The notes under the pieces were generated by a model. It made no database searches, was not told the DNA's origin, and worked only from the letters and a program-made list of their open reading frames with translations. From Isoetes taiwanensis (Eukaryota; Streptophyta; Lycopodiopsida; Isoetales; Isoetaceae), in NCBI GenBank assembly GCA_021234155.1, contig JAJEKV010000005.1:12701787-12765786 (forward strand): 64,000 nt of DNA. The letters run 5' to 3'. Made by a program: the position numbers and the translations under genes. Positions 12,190 to 22,599 of the stretch are shown here, piece after piece (the stretch's first letter is position 1; each line of letters opens with the position of its first letter).

Positions 12190-13360
12190 CTTTGCTCCGC
12201 CAAATCAATTTCTCGGAGAAGTCCGCGACTACACTATGGTTGCTGGCCATCTGTACAAACGCGGTAAAGACATGGTCCTCCGTCGTTGTGTCCTCCCTCA
12301 TGAGGTGCCCGATATTGTTCGACAAGCCCACGACGGGCTTGGTGGTGGTCATTTTAGTGGTGACGCCCGCGCACGCGAAAATTCTTTTTGGCGGGATACT
12401 TCTCGCCCACGCTTCAAAGATGCCCACGCTTTATGCTCGCGACGCAGGACGCCTTCGCCGGGTGGGAAAGCCCACGCCCGTGGCGCTCTTCCGCTGGACG
12501 CCGGCCGCCACCCATCCCTTCAAGCAAATGGGGAATGGATTTTGTGGGGCCCATGGACCACCGGCGCTGCACACCCGCGTGCGCTTATATTCTCGTCATC
12601 ACGGATTATGCTACCAAATGGGCGGAAGCTTGTGCACTTCCGGACAACACCGCTGCCAAAGATGACCAAGGTTCTCTACACGCACATCATCACGCGTTTT
12701 GGTTGTCCCACGGAACTTGTTAGTGATCGTGGCGTGCATTTTGTCAATCATACCATCAAAGAGCTGACGGATTATCTTCACATCCTACATCGGAAGAGTA
12801 CACCCTATTATCCTCAAGGAAATGGCTTGGCTGAAAGTACCAACAAAACTCTCATCACTGTTCTAAAGAAAATTTGTGACGCTTCTCGCACAGATTGGCA
12901 AGAAAAGCTGCCTACTGTTCTTTGGGCCTACAACACTAGTTTCAAAATCACTCCTTTCAAACTGGTTTATGGTCAAGAAGCTCTTATGCCTTTTGAATAT
13001 ATTCTTCCAACTCTCCGTTTTCAACTCGCTACAGCACACAATCCACCTGCTGCACTCAAGGAAAGGGTTTATCAATTGGAACAATTGGATGAACTTAGGC
13101 GAGATGCTTACATTCGTGTTCTTCATGGACAACAGTTGCAGAAATCATTGCATGACAAACGTCTTAAGACTAGAACATTTAAAGAAGGAGATTTGGTTCT
13201 TCTCTATGATTCACGTTACAAAAATTTTCCGGCCAAGTTAAAGTTTCGATGGCTTGGTCCCTACCAAATTGTTCAAGTGGTGCAACCCAGTGTTTTCAAA
13301 CTCGCTGAACTAGATGGCACTCCCTTACCTACTCTGGTTAATGGCTTTCGCCTCAAATAA
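12190..13360 (+). pseudogene. integrase region, frame-broken N-terminal half
   Basis: The HHCC zinc-binding region is scrambled across frames at 12300-12500 (HDGLGGGHFSGD readable). The catalytic core begins MDFVGPMD (near 12535, first Asp), continues VITDYATKWAEA, and after a shift VSDRGVHFVN supplies the second Asp and GLAESTNK the catalytic Glu. From about 12680 to 13360 the frame is open and includes the C-terminal chromatin-proximal part with FKEGDLVLLYD and KFRWLGPYQIV. The open frame ends at 13360, where pol stops. Confidence 0.87.
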
Positions 13361-13569
13361 TTTCATACAACCGAAAGTGAAAATCATCCACCAGATGCAG
13401 TCCCAGATACAAACACAACAGATAGTGACTAAACGGCGGCATATTTATATTATAAAGGTGACATTTTTACAAAATGTGAGCAGAGCCCATCTATTTCCGC
13501 TATGGGCAGCGCCCTATTTACAAAAACGGGCTCAGTGCCCTATATCCCACATCCTAAATTTAACAACCT

Positions 13570-14049
13570 CTACTCCGGGTTGGGAGCAGAGGTGATGCGG
13601 AGGATATGGTACCAGTTCTGCTCCGGATCCCAGCGCAGATGAATCACCATCTCCATCCCGTTGGTGTGGGGATCGGGATGCTCAGCCATCCCTGCACACC
13701 ACCCATCCATGGGAATGCCACGGTTGTGGCACCTCCACAGGTCCAAGCAGTCCATCTTGCATGTTATCCATTCCAGGCAGTTCGAAGGCATGGTGCACTC
13801 GTCGTGAAGTCCAGCAGCAGACATACTGAGCGCCATCGGGTGTCTCACTTCAACCACTGTTTGTCTTATATAGCCACCCAAGGACCTCCTTGTTGACGTG
13901 GCCCAATCAGAAAATTCGCTAACGTGGTTGCAATGCAAGGATGTTACTAAATGGGGAATCTTTTCTCCCGCCGCATATCTAGCCAGGGTACCTTCTGACA
14001 CCTTCGTTTTAATGATATCCCCCTTCGAGTTGCCAGCATTAAATGACAT
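13570..14049 (-). CDS. antisense ORF downstream of integrase
   Basis: 159 codons on the strand opposite to the retrotransposon genes, between pol and the extra sense ORF. It is rich in Cys and Trp between residues 80 and 120 (CLEWITCKMDC, LWRCHNRG and GWCAGM pieces), spaced like a small metal-binding domain, though I recognise no family. Antisense ORFs in this position are known in some Tat-lineage elements. It diverges from the sense ORF at 14374 across a 325-bp gap. Shorter sense frames overlap it, so coding status is unproven. Confidence 0.4.
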   Translation of the reverse strand: MSFNAGNSKGDIIKTKVSEGTLARYAAGEKIPHLVTSLHCNHVSEFSDWATSTRRSLGGYIRQTVVEVRHPMALSMSAAGLHDECTMPSNCLEWITCKMDCLDLWRCHNRGIPMDGWCAGMAEHPDPHTNGMEMVIHLRWDPEQNWYHILRITSAPNPE

Positions 14050-14794
14050 TCCTTCTTTTCACGCCCGTCGACCATTAATGTGTGTCCTTTCGCCAGCTGT
14101 CACATCTGATCATTCCCTTACGTCTCATCGCCACCGTTCATTGCTTCTCCCTTTACCGTTTGAGGACTTCGCCAAAATTTTGCCTCTCAATCGCCTCATT
14201 CGCATCTGTCGCCACCTGGCATCATCAACGGTTGCTGGTTCATCCTTCTCATGCCCCTTCGCCAACACTTGCGCGCCCTAAAACCTTTTCGCCTCTCTGC
14301 GTTTTCGTCTTCCGCTCTCCGCTCTCCGCCTTCTCAAGACTAATCTTCCGGTTCCTCTCCGACGCTCTTCGCCATGGCTACTGCACCCAAATTTCCTACC
14401 CTTCAAGCTTCTACTCCAAGGGATCCGACTCTTTTCGAGTCTGTGTCTTTCTTGACGCCCACCTTTCGGGAAGCCCTTGTTGGCCCGAGTCGTGAAGTCG
14501 CGGAACGCCAGAAGCTTTTTGAATTCTCACAAATGGAACTCCGGGCACCAAATCCAGACCAATTGAAGCAGTTCGTTGCTCATATCGTCAACAGCCCGGA
14601 AGGCTATGCTACTGTGGTCGATGGCACCACTATCTTGCTTACTCAGCACCTGATTTCTGAGGTATTCCATATTCCTTTGCAAAAACCTTCTTTATCTTGG
14701 GCTGCTTTACAGGACATAGATGTCACTGAGTTTGGCGCTGTTCCTTATCAAGCAAGCATGCATCGCCTCACCAATATTGCGAAGCCCCATGATA

Positions 14795-15348
14795 CATTAG
14801 AGGAAATTTGAGATCTCATTTTATCCCCATAAGAATCCTCCAATGGAATGGCTACCCTCTATTAACTGCAATTAATGCAGCACCAACAACTTCATTACTG
14901 TAGTTTTTCCCCCATAACATTTGATCCACTTGTCAAAATGTTGCGGCGTTTGTTGCATTAGATGCGGAATGAAAAGATCTTTCCAATGATATATGGTTAT
15001 GATGTATTTCAATACGGTCATATGCGTTAACCTTAAAAAATATGATTTTTTGCTTATTTCTTATATATTTATATCGTAAAAGATGTATGAATGGCTTATC
15101 ACTAGATAGATCTTGTGAAGACGAACCCATTGCTACAAAAAGTTTTTGAATCGGAGTTCTGGATCAAAAGTTATAATGAAAAAATGATTCTACAGAAGTT
15201 AGTTGCAGCTGCATTAATTACAGGCTGCCACATAATACTGGAATGAGATATACTGGAGCTCTTCTCTTATTGGACAGTTTAAAAAGCTGACATGGCATTT
15301 TAAGCATCCCTTAATGGGACAAAATGTGATCTCATTTTTCCTCTAATG
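14795..15348. mobile_element. MITE inserted in the extra ORF
   Basis: Terminal inverted repeats of about 38 bp: the left end starts CATTAGAGGAAATTTGAGAT (14795-14833) and the right end (15310-15348) is its reverse complement with a few mismatches. There is no coding capacity. A TA next to each GAGG end (14798-14799 and 15344-15345) would fit a Tc1/mariner-type TA target duplication with an internal element of 544 bp, but the mirrored CAT/ATG outside leaves the exact ends open. It interrupts the reading frame at 14811. Confidence 0.75.
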
Positions 15349-17924
15349 CTTTTGTCAAGTTTCTATGACGCAAATTGCTTGGATATTCTATCAAGAACAC
15401 CCATATCAATAAACCGTTCTACAATGTTGTTATCACGGCCGTTTGCTCCACTCACTTTCTTGATTGGCCACAAATGTTGTTTTACAGACTCCTTCAGGAA
15501 GTAGATCGTCTTCGGGCTGCCCCCTCCTCTGTTTTTGAAGTTTCGGTGGGTGGCCATCTTCAAGCTCTCATCCGTCATTATCTTCCTGTTCCTGGGTCCC
15601 CTTCCATTTCTCATGCCTCCACTCAGCGGTCCCTTCATTCCCTTCCTCATACTCAACAGGCTGCACCTTCACGCCCTTCTTCTCCAGTTCATGATCAACG
15701 CAACGCCACGCATGTCACAGTCTCTTCTTCCTCCACGGAATCAATGCCCTCCACTTCTCGTCATGTCTCTCAGACGTCACAAACACGGCCACAACCGGGC
15801 CCTCCACCTCCACATCCTCGCCAGCTTCTGTATCAATATCAGCAGGATGTTCACGCTGCTGCTCTCAAGTTGCAAGAATCCCAGGAAGCTCTCATGAGTG
15901 GGGTTCAAGCGTCCTTAGAGGCCTCCGATGCGGTTCACCGAGACCTTCAAGCTGCTACCACGCAAGTTCACACTCTGGAAAAGCTTCAAGAAAAGCACGA
16001 AGCTTTTTTACGTGCCCGTGAGGATCTCAAGAACGCCCACGATCAGAACAGTCTGCTTGCTGATCAGCAGGCTCAATTACAAACCACCATTCAGGAATTG
16101 TTGGAGCAGGTCCAGGCAAAAGAAACTCTTTTGGTTGACAAGGATAAAGACATTGCTAAGCTTACCACGCTGTACACAGAGCTTTCTCAGAATTACACCA
16201 CTCAAGCCCATGCTCTTACAGTGCGTGACGCTCAAATAGCCTCCTTGGAAGCTCAGCTTTCCACGCTAACCAGTCAGCTCACGCCTCTCCAGGATCAACT
16301 CACGGCGGTCCAGAAGCAAAAGCTCCTTGATGATGCAGAGATTGCCAAGCTTCGACTCCATACTCCTGGGCAATCCTCTTCCCACGCCACGCTTCCTCCG
16401 ACACGGGTCCGTGATCAGTCACGTCTTCTGTTAGAAAAGGACAACCGGATCCGCGATCTTGAAACTCAGCTCCAGCAAGCTGTCCAGTCTGCCGAAGAGG
16501 CCCAAACTAAACAAGAAGGCTATCTTAGTCTCGCTCTCCACCAGTCTGTGGATTTCGCCATTCCTTCCAGTTATCTCGATTATGTGGTTTCCCGACGCCA
16601 CCTTTTTCTTTTCAAGTGGTATGTGGTAAATGGTCAGGTTGATGCCCACATGCGCACTGAGGATTTTCTTCGGATTTGGCCAGACCTCTCAGTTGAAGAC
16701 AAAGGTTTACTCTGTGCCCTTTTAGTCTTCGACCTCATTCACTGTGAAGACCCGGATTTGATCACCCTTCGAGTTGTTCAGCCGATGGCGTACATTTTCC
16801 ATGACTTCTATCTGGCTGATATACAGGACAAATTTCGTGATGGGCCACATCAGAACTTTCAGGGTGACTCACAGGCTCACTGGTTGCTCTTGGATAACAA
16901 CCCCTATCTGTCAGATCATGATCGGACTCACGCTCTTCATTAGGAGTACATGCCCGAGCTTGCTCATCATTTACCTCTCTGGCAAGCCGAAACATTGGAA
17001 CAGGTGCGGAAGAATCTTGGACATCCTGAGGATCTTCCGTTTGCCCAAGTTTATATGCAGCATTTGGCAGGCTATAATCAATTGCGTGCACTTCTGGATA
17101 GCAAGACAGTACCCACGGGATGGGATAGTCCTTCTGTCTATCTTCAGCTCTCTACTTCTGAATGGGATCGGTGGTGCAAAGCTCTTGACCCCGACCTTGT
17201 ACGTGAATTCCGGGAGCACGCTCAGCAGCCCACGCCCACGGGCATGGCTACCTCTCCATATGCTTCCTTGGGTTCCCCTCCACGCCCCCGGTTTCTCACC
17301 TCTGACTGGCGTCTTCCCTTTTTGACGAAGGTCATGGATGGCCACGCTGGGTGGACTCCTCCACAGATCTCGACGGATCTGCGGTGGGATCCCCGTTTTG
17401 TCCGACGCTCTGAGTGGGAAGATGGTGCCACCTTGGATCACAATACCAATTGGATCTATATTGCTAATGAGCGTGGTTGGCAACGGCCCGCTGATGCTCT
17501 TCATGGCCTTGACACTTTCTTGCAGAATGCCTCCACCTCACGACCCTTGGTTCCGCCGTCAAATTTGGCTACGTCTTTGCTCTCAAATGCATTACGGTCA
17601 GCTCCTTAAATCGGCGGCGTCCCATTTTTTTTGCAGAAGAATGCAAGCGTCAGTGCCTTTGGTCTTCAGACCTGTCTTCTCATGGAGTGCCAGTTTGTTC
17701 CTTCGGAAGCCCATGCTGCCCTGGAAGACATGGTGCACTCTCAATTCCTTATTGATGCAGATCCTGCCCTTGGGCTCAACACTCCTGGCGCTCTTCAAAC
17801 ACGCCAGGACCTCATTGGCACTTACCATAATGGGCCGATCCTCATTCCGTGAGGATCATTTTTCAAACCGCTGGATTCCGCCGCCGGAATCACTTCCTCC
17901 ATTTCTTCAACCTGAGTGTCGTTT

Positions 17925-17936
17925 GGTGGGGGGGAG
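17925..17936 (+). other. polypurine tract
   Basis: GGTGGGGGGGAG directly abuts the 3' LTR and is the expected plus-strand primer site. Confidence 0.85.
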
Positions 17937-18521
17937 TGTTAGTCCTGTGCCTCCTGGTACAGGACTATTCATGCATACGACGGACCAAGTCAAGGCCAAG
18001 AGTCCACAACCAGGCACGGGTCAGTTGTCAAAGGCCACGCAAAAGACCAAGCAGACCACCCACGATCAAAGGCGCTACTTTGCCGTCAAAAAGAAGGCCG
18101 GACAAGTGGCGACCCGTCACCGCTTTGCGTCGGCGTCGCGTGATTTCGTGCACTTCAAGAGGCACCGCCCGGCCATTCCGGCAAATCAGGCCTCCTTCGT
18201 GAGTCGGCACCGAAATCGGTCGAGTGTCTATATTGGGCCAAAGGCCATTGTACTATATATATGAGTAGAGCTAGCACATGAGTTTTTAGATGAGTTTTGA
18301 GTCTTGCAGTCTTCTCTCGATTTCGAGAGCTCATGTATCTTCATTGACATCAAGGAAGTTGTTCTCATTATTGATCTCATTGTTCTCTTTCTGTTCTGTT
18401 CTCTTTCTCTTGTTCTTTTCTTGCAAATCCCGCGTGACATAGCTCCCGGATTCTCCTGTTAGATCCAAGGGTCCTCACAGAGGGCTGTCTTGCAGGAGTT
18501 CCCGAACCCAGACTCCAAACA
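17937..18521 (+). repeat. 3' LTR of the Ty3/gypsy element (585 bp)
   Basis: Starts TGTTAGTCCTGTGCC, ends CTCCAAACA, followed by the TCTGG target duplication. Colinear with 6863-7452. Confidence 0.93.
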
Positions 18522-18932
18522 TCTGGAAATTTAGAAAATGCTTTGGGGGTTTTCAGCAGAGTTCCTGTTAAAGATGTAGCATTGTGGAATACCATGATCA
18601 TGGCATATGCACACCATGGAAACATAGCAGAAGCATTGCGAACTTTTGGAAAAATGCAGCAATGTGACATGTTGCCAAATACAGTCACCCTTATCAATAT
18701 TCTTTTTGCATGTAGTCATGCAGGTTTAGTGCATGAGGGTCGCCATTATTTCGCTTCCATGAGTAAAGACTATAATATTACTGCCACATCTGAGCATTAT
18801 GGCTGTGTTATTGACCTTTTTAGAAGGGCATGACAGTTTGATGAATCGGAGGACTTTATGAAGGAGATATTGCTTAAACCTAACGTTGCACTTTTTATGA
18901 GTTTGCTGCCCAATAACAGATAAGTTCTTGCT

Positions 18933-20204
18933 GCTGGTCCCATCATCCCGGCACCCACGCCTTTCCTCATTCACTTACCAAAGCGGTGTAGTGGAGGTGG
19001 CTCCGTCTTATAAGTATTTGGGCATTGAGTTTTCTACTACCACACTTGGGATGCATCCATCGTTACGGGTCTTCGCAGGTTTGGAAAGCCCCGTATGCAA
19101 TGCAAAACAACGATCACAAGGCAGAAGCAGTATGCATGGGGTCACCAGCACACTTGGGGTCGGCTTTGGTTGAACCGTCCTCCTCTATGGGGCGTAAGTG
19201 TGGGGGCCGGTGATATCCCTCACCACTTGAAGCGATCTAGAGCAGTAATGGAAGGCCTTCTTGGCCGGCACGGGAGTGAAATCCACGGTCCCATATCAGA
19301 TCTTGCTCCAGGAGACAAGGCTTCCTTCCATTCTGAGAGGGTCGCGCATTTGGAACGTCACATTATTTACTTCCGGAAGGTGGTGGCTATGGATGAAGCC
19401 CGGCTGCCCAACCTTGCTTTGGCGATTGGCGATGGGCGCGGCGACTCAAAGCCCCGCTGGAAAGACAAGCAAGCCCGGTGGTTTCGCTATGGAAATGCGC
19501 AGCACACGGATGTGGACCAGTGCATACACCGAAGGAACGCTACGCCTTGAAGCAAGACCCGGATGCTTGCTTCATGGCCAAGCTTTGGGATCGCGAGGCC
19601 CCATCACATGTCAAGGTGGCAAATTATCGACGGCGGGTTAATCCCATGCTCATGAGGGGCCCACACCACTACCTGTGCACCCATCTACCCATGAAAAGCG
19701 CAGTGATTGCTTCCATTCAGACAGTGCACACCACCTCCGCATTGAGGCGGGGAGATGGATTCGAGCTGCGTGAGGACAGATGTCGATCTTTGCCACCGTA
19801 AGCCATTGAGGATGAAAGTCCGCCCTCCGGGCTTTTGTCCGCGATACCCAGCATATCCGGCTCTAAGATGTTCCGGTTAGTTGTGCCCCATCAGGCCTTG
19901 CATGAGCTTACCGACCACGACCCTCAGTAGGCTTGTTGGGATCGTACCTCAAGGGGAGGTAATGGATACGCGGACTCAGTTATACCCCCCGTCCGACATT
20001 AACCTCAATTTGTACTTGTGATTATGTATATAAGCGTGCAGTATGTCAGCATCCTTATTGCTACTAAGGTTTTTCCCCCGAAAACCCTTCGGAGTGGGGG
20101 TTTTTTAATCCTGGTAGTAATACGCCTGCTGCTCTCTCTTTGTACTTGGGTCCCATAGGCCAGTTGGTCTCCGTGGACGATAAAATCATATTCTATTCTA
20201 TTCT
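18933..20204 (+). mobile_element. 5'-truncated LINE with (ATTCT)n tail
   Basis: Present in duplication copy A and absent from the matching point in copy B (near 34700), which sets the borders to within a few bases. The left part encodes a reverse-transcriptase thumb-like motif YKYLGIEFS (about 19010-19040) and a downstream region in broken frames (WGRLWLNRPPLWGVSV, KPRWKDKQARWFRYG) typical of LINE C-terminal regions. The 3' UTR has a G/C hairpin with a CTTCGG loop (20070-20106), the GGTCCCATAGG block and a pentameric tail in place of poly(A). No clear target duplication longer than 2 bp was seen. Confidence 0.72.
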
Positions 20205-20906
20205 TTATAAGAATGCATTTTAAAAAGCCAAGGGTAAGCATACTGATTGACCACATTGATTTATTGGTAAATTTCCTTTATAGTTAGTGTTCTGAGATGA
20301 AAAAATCATCTGGACTTGTAGCGGCATAAAATTTTGGTATAGAACCTTCAGAAGCCAAAAGATTTTGAATCCCAAGGGAAATTTTAGCTTTATAAGCTTG
20401 AGTTTATATCTTCCCAGGATTACTTAGAAATCTGGATCACCATAACATTTCTAGGTGCCAAGTCCACATCAAATGATATATTCAATATATCCCAAAGGAA
20501 AAGCCGAATACCATGCTCTTTTATATACGCACTTACAGATCAACAATGTTCAGTATAGTCTGGAAAAAACTTGATCACCAATGTTCAGTATCAAACAAGG
20601 TGCTGTCTATGGGTTGCCCTCGTGAAGGGGCTAGAGAAGAATAGGACTACGAAATGGAAATTAGTATGAATGGGCATGAAAGTATAGATGCAATGAACAT
20701 GAAGCCACCCATTTTTTGAGAATTTAAAAGAAAATAGTTTTGAAAATAGATTATTTAAATACACATAGTCATTGTAGCTATTTACGTGCCACTGTATCCC
20801 AATCAACGGTCCTCGAGGCAAGTATCTCGGTTATAATCCCAACGGCATTATTGTTACTAACTGCGATGTGCTGCCTATCAAATATATACACTTACAGTCA
20901 TTGTGC

Positions 20907-21348
20907 ATGCTCAAGGGCTATGAAGGTGGTGAGACAATCACTACGATAGATGCTAGTTTGGATGATGTTGAGACTTAAAAAAACATGGAAAATAGTTCAA
21001 TGTGGATTTGACTTCTTCGATCCAGTTAGCTAGTCGTTTGAGTTTGTGACAAAGGTATGAATGCTTAATTTTGGTAGGAACATTATGGCAACCAGGAAGT
21101 TGAAGGCCATCTATAGACTATGAATAATTGGTAACATGAAAATTTGATATCTTCGTAATCAAGGAGAGTTGAAAGTGCCATTGATTGACGGCTTATGCAA
21201 AGTACATATATCACAGACTATGTAAATACATCCTTTAAGTTGCAAAATATTGTGAAAATTTACCTATAGTTCGAAGTAAGAAAGTTTAGACATTTGTTAT
21301 CTAAAGCGTGAGTCAAATCTTAGCGTTTGAAGTCAAAACTAAAAACTA
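20907..21348. other. no recognisable feature
   Basis: AT-rich, no open frame or repeat of note. Confidence 0.4.
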
Positions 21349-21441
21349 AGGGCATATTCTTGCTCTACTCACTGTATTCTTTACAAATATATCTCTAAGG
21401 GCATATTCTTGCTCTACTCACTGTATTCTTTACAAATATAA
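21349..21441 (+). repeat. perfect tandem duplication (about 44-bp unit)
   Basis: The unit starting AAGGGCATATTCTTGCTC occurs twice, at 21349 and 21398, with a few bases between. The copies are identical over about 43 bp, so the duplication is recent or the copies are kept identical. Confidence 0.85.
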
Positions 21442-21479
21442 GTGTCTAAATTAGCCGTTTACTCTTTAAGTGCGTCAGA

Positions 21480-22510
21480 GGACTGTTTAAAAATTTTGGA
21501 GAGACGATCTGCACACTTCATGAGTGTTTGCCTGGAACAATAATTTTTAATATTTTCCATAAAACAAGTTACACATTGCTCTATTAAACTTTACAAGGAA
21601 ATTATCTCAACAACTTTCACTTACATAGTATTCCAAAATTGCTTATACACAGGGGTTAAAATTTTATGCATGGGGTAGTTTACATTATATCACTATCGAA
21701 ATTTATATACAAAAGTTCAAAATTTCACGCCTTTCTATTGGTCAGTCCTTTTAACATTAATGATATTTAGGCATATATTAGGCCATATTATCATATATGT
21801 ACTCTTAAATATCTTCATAGAATTGACATCTACTAGGATTTATAATTGGTTGATAGGCAAGATTCTTTGCCCTCGAGCAACTTATTCAGGGCTTTAAATG
21901 CCTCGGATGTAAATATATTAATTGCAATGTCCACCCTAATTCAACATACGAGGTGGAAGACATCGGCACAACAAGGTAAAGGATTAAATTGAGGGTTCAA
22001 ATCCTTCTTACAAGATTACAAGAAAGTCATATTTTATGTGTACTAGGTTAATGTGTGTAGAAGATTACATTATTACTACATTTGGTTCAAACGGTAATAC
22101 AATTGGCTAGGGGCCAAGAAGCCAAGGGTTTAAATTCCTTTGTTACCTTAAAACTGTTTCACACTCATACTTTATATAATTAGTGAAACTCAATCAAATA
22201 CTATCATGATGCTCTTGGCGATTGATAAGGTCATAGACTTGCTGCGAAGAGGTTATGGGTTGAAGTCCTCTAATTACAACCAAGAATGTTCTGACCTACA
22301 AAATCAAAGTCAACAGTCACAATACTCTCAAAAGGTCAACAATACTCTAGGCTATTCAAAAATTTTGGAGAGGCCTTGGGCGCACTTAGTGAGTATTCGC
22401 TCCAATTTTAATGTTCTTTTTTTATCATTTTCGTACTTCAAGGGTTTAAATTTCTTTGTTACCTTAAAATTGTTTCATACTCTATATAAACTATATAAGA
22501 AATTTTTGTG
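21480..22510 (+). repeat. tRNA-like / SINE-like repeat cluster
   Basis: Three B-box-like words occur about 130 bp apart: GGGTTCAAATCC (near 22003), GGGTTTAAATTCC (near 22128) and GGGTTGAAGTCC (near 22256). A further GGGTTTAAATTTC lies near 22441. The 65 bp after the second is repeated after the fourth (TTTGTTACCTTAAAA...). A second pair of blocks, AAAAATTTTGGAGAG with GAGTRTT downstream, occurs at 21490 and 22357. This looks like nested or tandem SINE-type units; no complete SINE with clear ends was defined. Confidence 0.4.
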
Positions 22511-22599
22511 GCAACCCTCTCTTTCCCAACCCCTTGTGTGCACGAAAGTGACAAAAAAGAAAAAACTTTATGGTAGCCACCCCCTACAGTAGGTGGATT

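Larger units (their letters stand above)
14374..17936 (+). pseudogene. long extra 3' ORF (coiled-coil protein) of the Ty3/gypsy element, interrupted
   Basis: Sits where env-like or additional ORFs occur in the Athila/Tat branch. The first part (14374-14811) is open for 145 codons and ends in the MITE. The main part (to 16943) contains a Pro/Ser-rich linker, then about 200 residues of heptad-rich coiled coil (roughly 15830-16500, many Q/L/A/E), then a globular domain (PSSYLDYVVSRRHLFLFKW, CALLVFDLIHCED). After one stop at 16941-16943 it resumes as a 219-codon frame (16950-17609) with WDRWCKALDPDLVREF and WQRPADALHGLDTFL. The tail reaches close to the polypurine tract. No transmembrane segment stands out, so an envelope role is not supported. 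I do not recognise the family. Intact length would exceed 1000 residues. Confidence 0.6.
6863..18521 (+). mobile_element. Ty3/gypsy LTR retrotransposon with extra 3' ORFs
   Basis: Both LTRs start TG and end CA. The element is flanked by the 5-bp target duplication TCTGG (6858-6862 and 18522-18526). Order: 5' LTR, leader, gag-protease, reverse transcriptase, RNase H, integrase, an extra region of about 4.5 kb, polypurine tract, 3' LTR. Protease-RT-RNase H-integrase order defines Ty3/gypsy. The DGFSGYNQI reverse-transcriptase block and the large extra region after integrase point to the Athila/Tat branch. pol carries frameshifts, so this copy is non-autonomous now. The empty site is seen at 34.3 kb in duplication copy B. 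Confidence 0.93.
5850..18902 (+). pseudogene. PPR (PLS-type) pseudogene, copy A
   Basis: PPR proteins bind organellar RNA, often directing C-to-U editing. Readable pieces occur in several frames. Block 1 (about 5860-6060) contains SNTLIGMYA, FVFDNMPERN and ISWNAML. Block 2 (6140-6600) contains SLVHMYSKCSKI, NLVTWNAMI, GVKPDHISF and a HAF-type helix. Block 3 (6640-6860) contains EEAIRLFWEMC, TPNNVTFVGVL and NMYAESG. After the Ty3 insertion, 18527-18902 continues with [31 protein letters not shown] and an SEHYGCVIDLF block, where an E domain would begin. Frameshifts and stops in addition to the 11.7-kb insertion make it non-functional. The spacing follows the 31/35/36-residue P-L-S pattern. The N-terminus before block 1 is not reliably defined. 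Confidence 0.85.
5301..20906. repeat. segmental duplication, copy A (split by two insertions)
   Basis: Pieces 5301-6862, 18522-18932 and 20205-20906 are colinear with 32507-35398. Copy B is continuous across the points where copy A carries the Ty3/gypsy element (6863-18521) and the LINE (18933-20204), so both insertions came after the duplication. The shared unit contains a PPR pseudogene and about 700 bp of non-coding 3' flank. The two copies differ by many small changes, often at CG, CTG or CAG positions. Confidence 0.85.

Noticed and set aside
14374-17936. Extra ORF as a viral envelope gene
   Set aside because: No signal peptide, transmembrane helix or cleavage site seen. Coiled coil plus globular parts do not by themselves support an envelope role.
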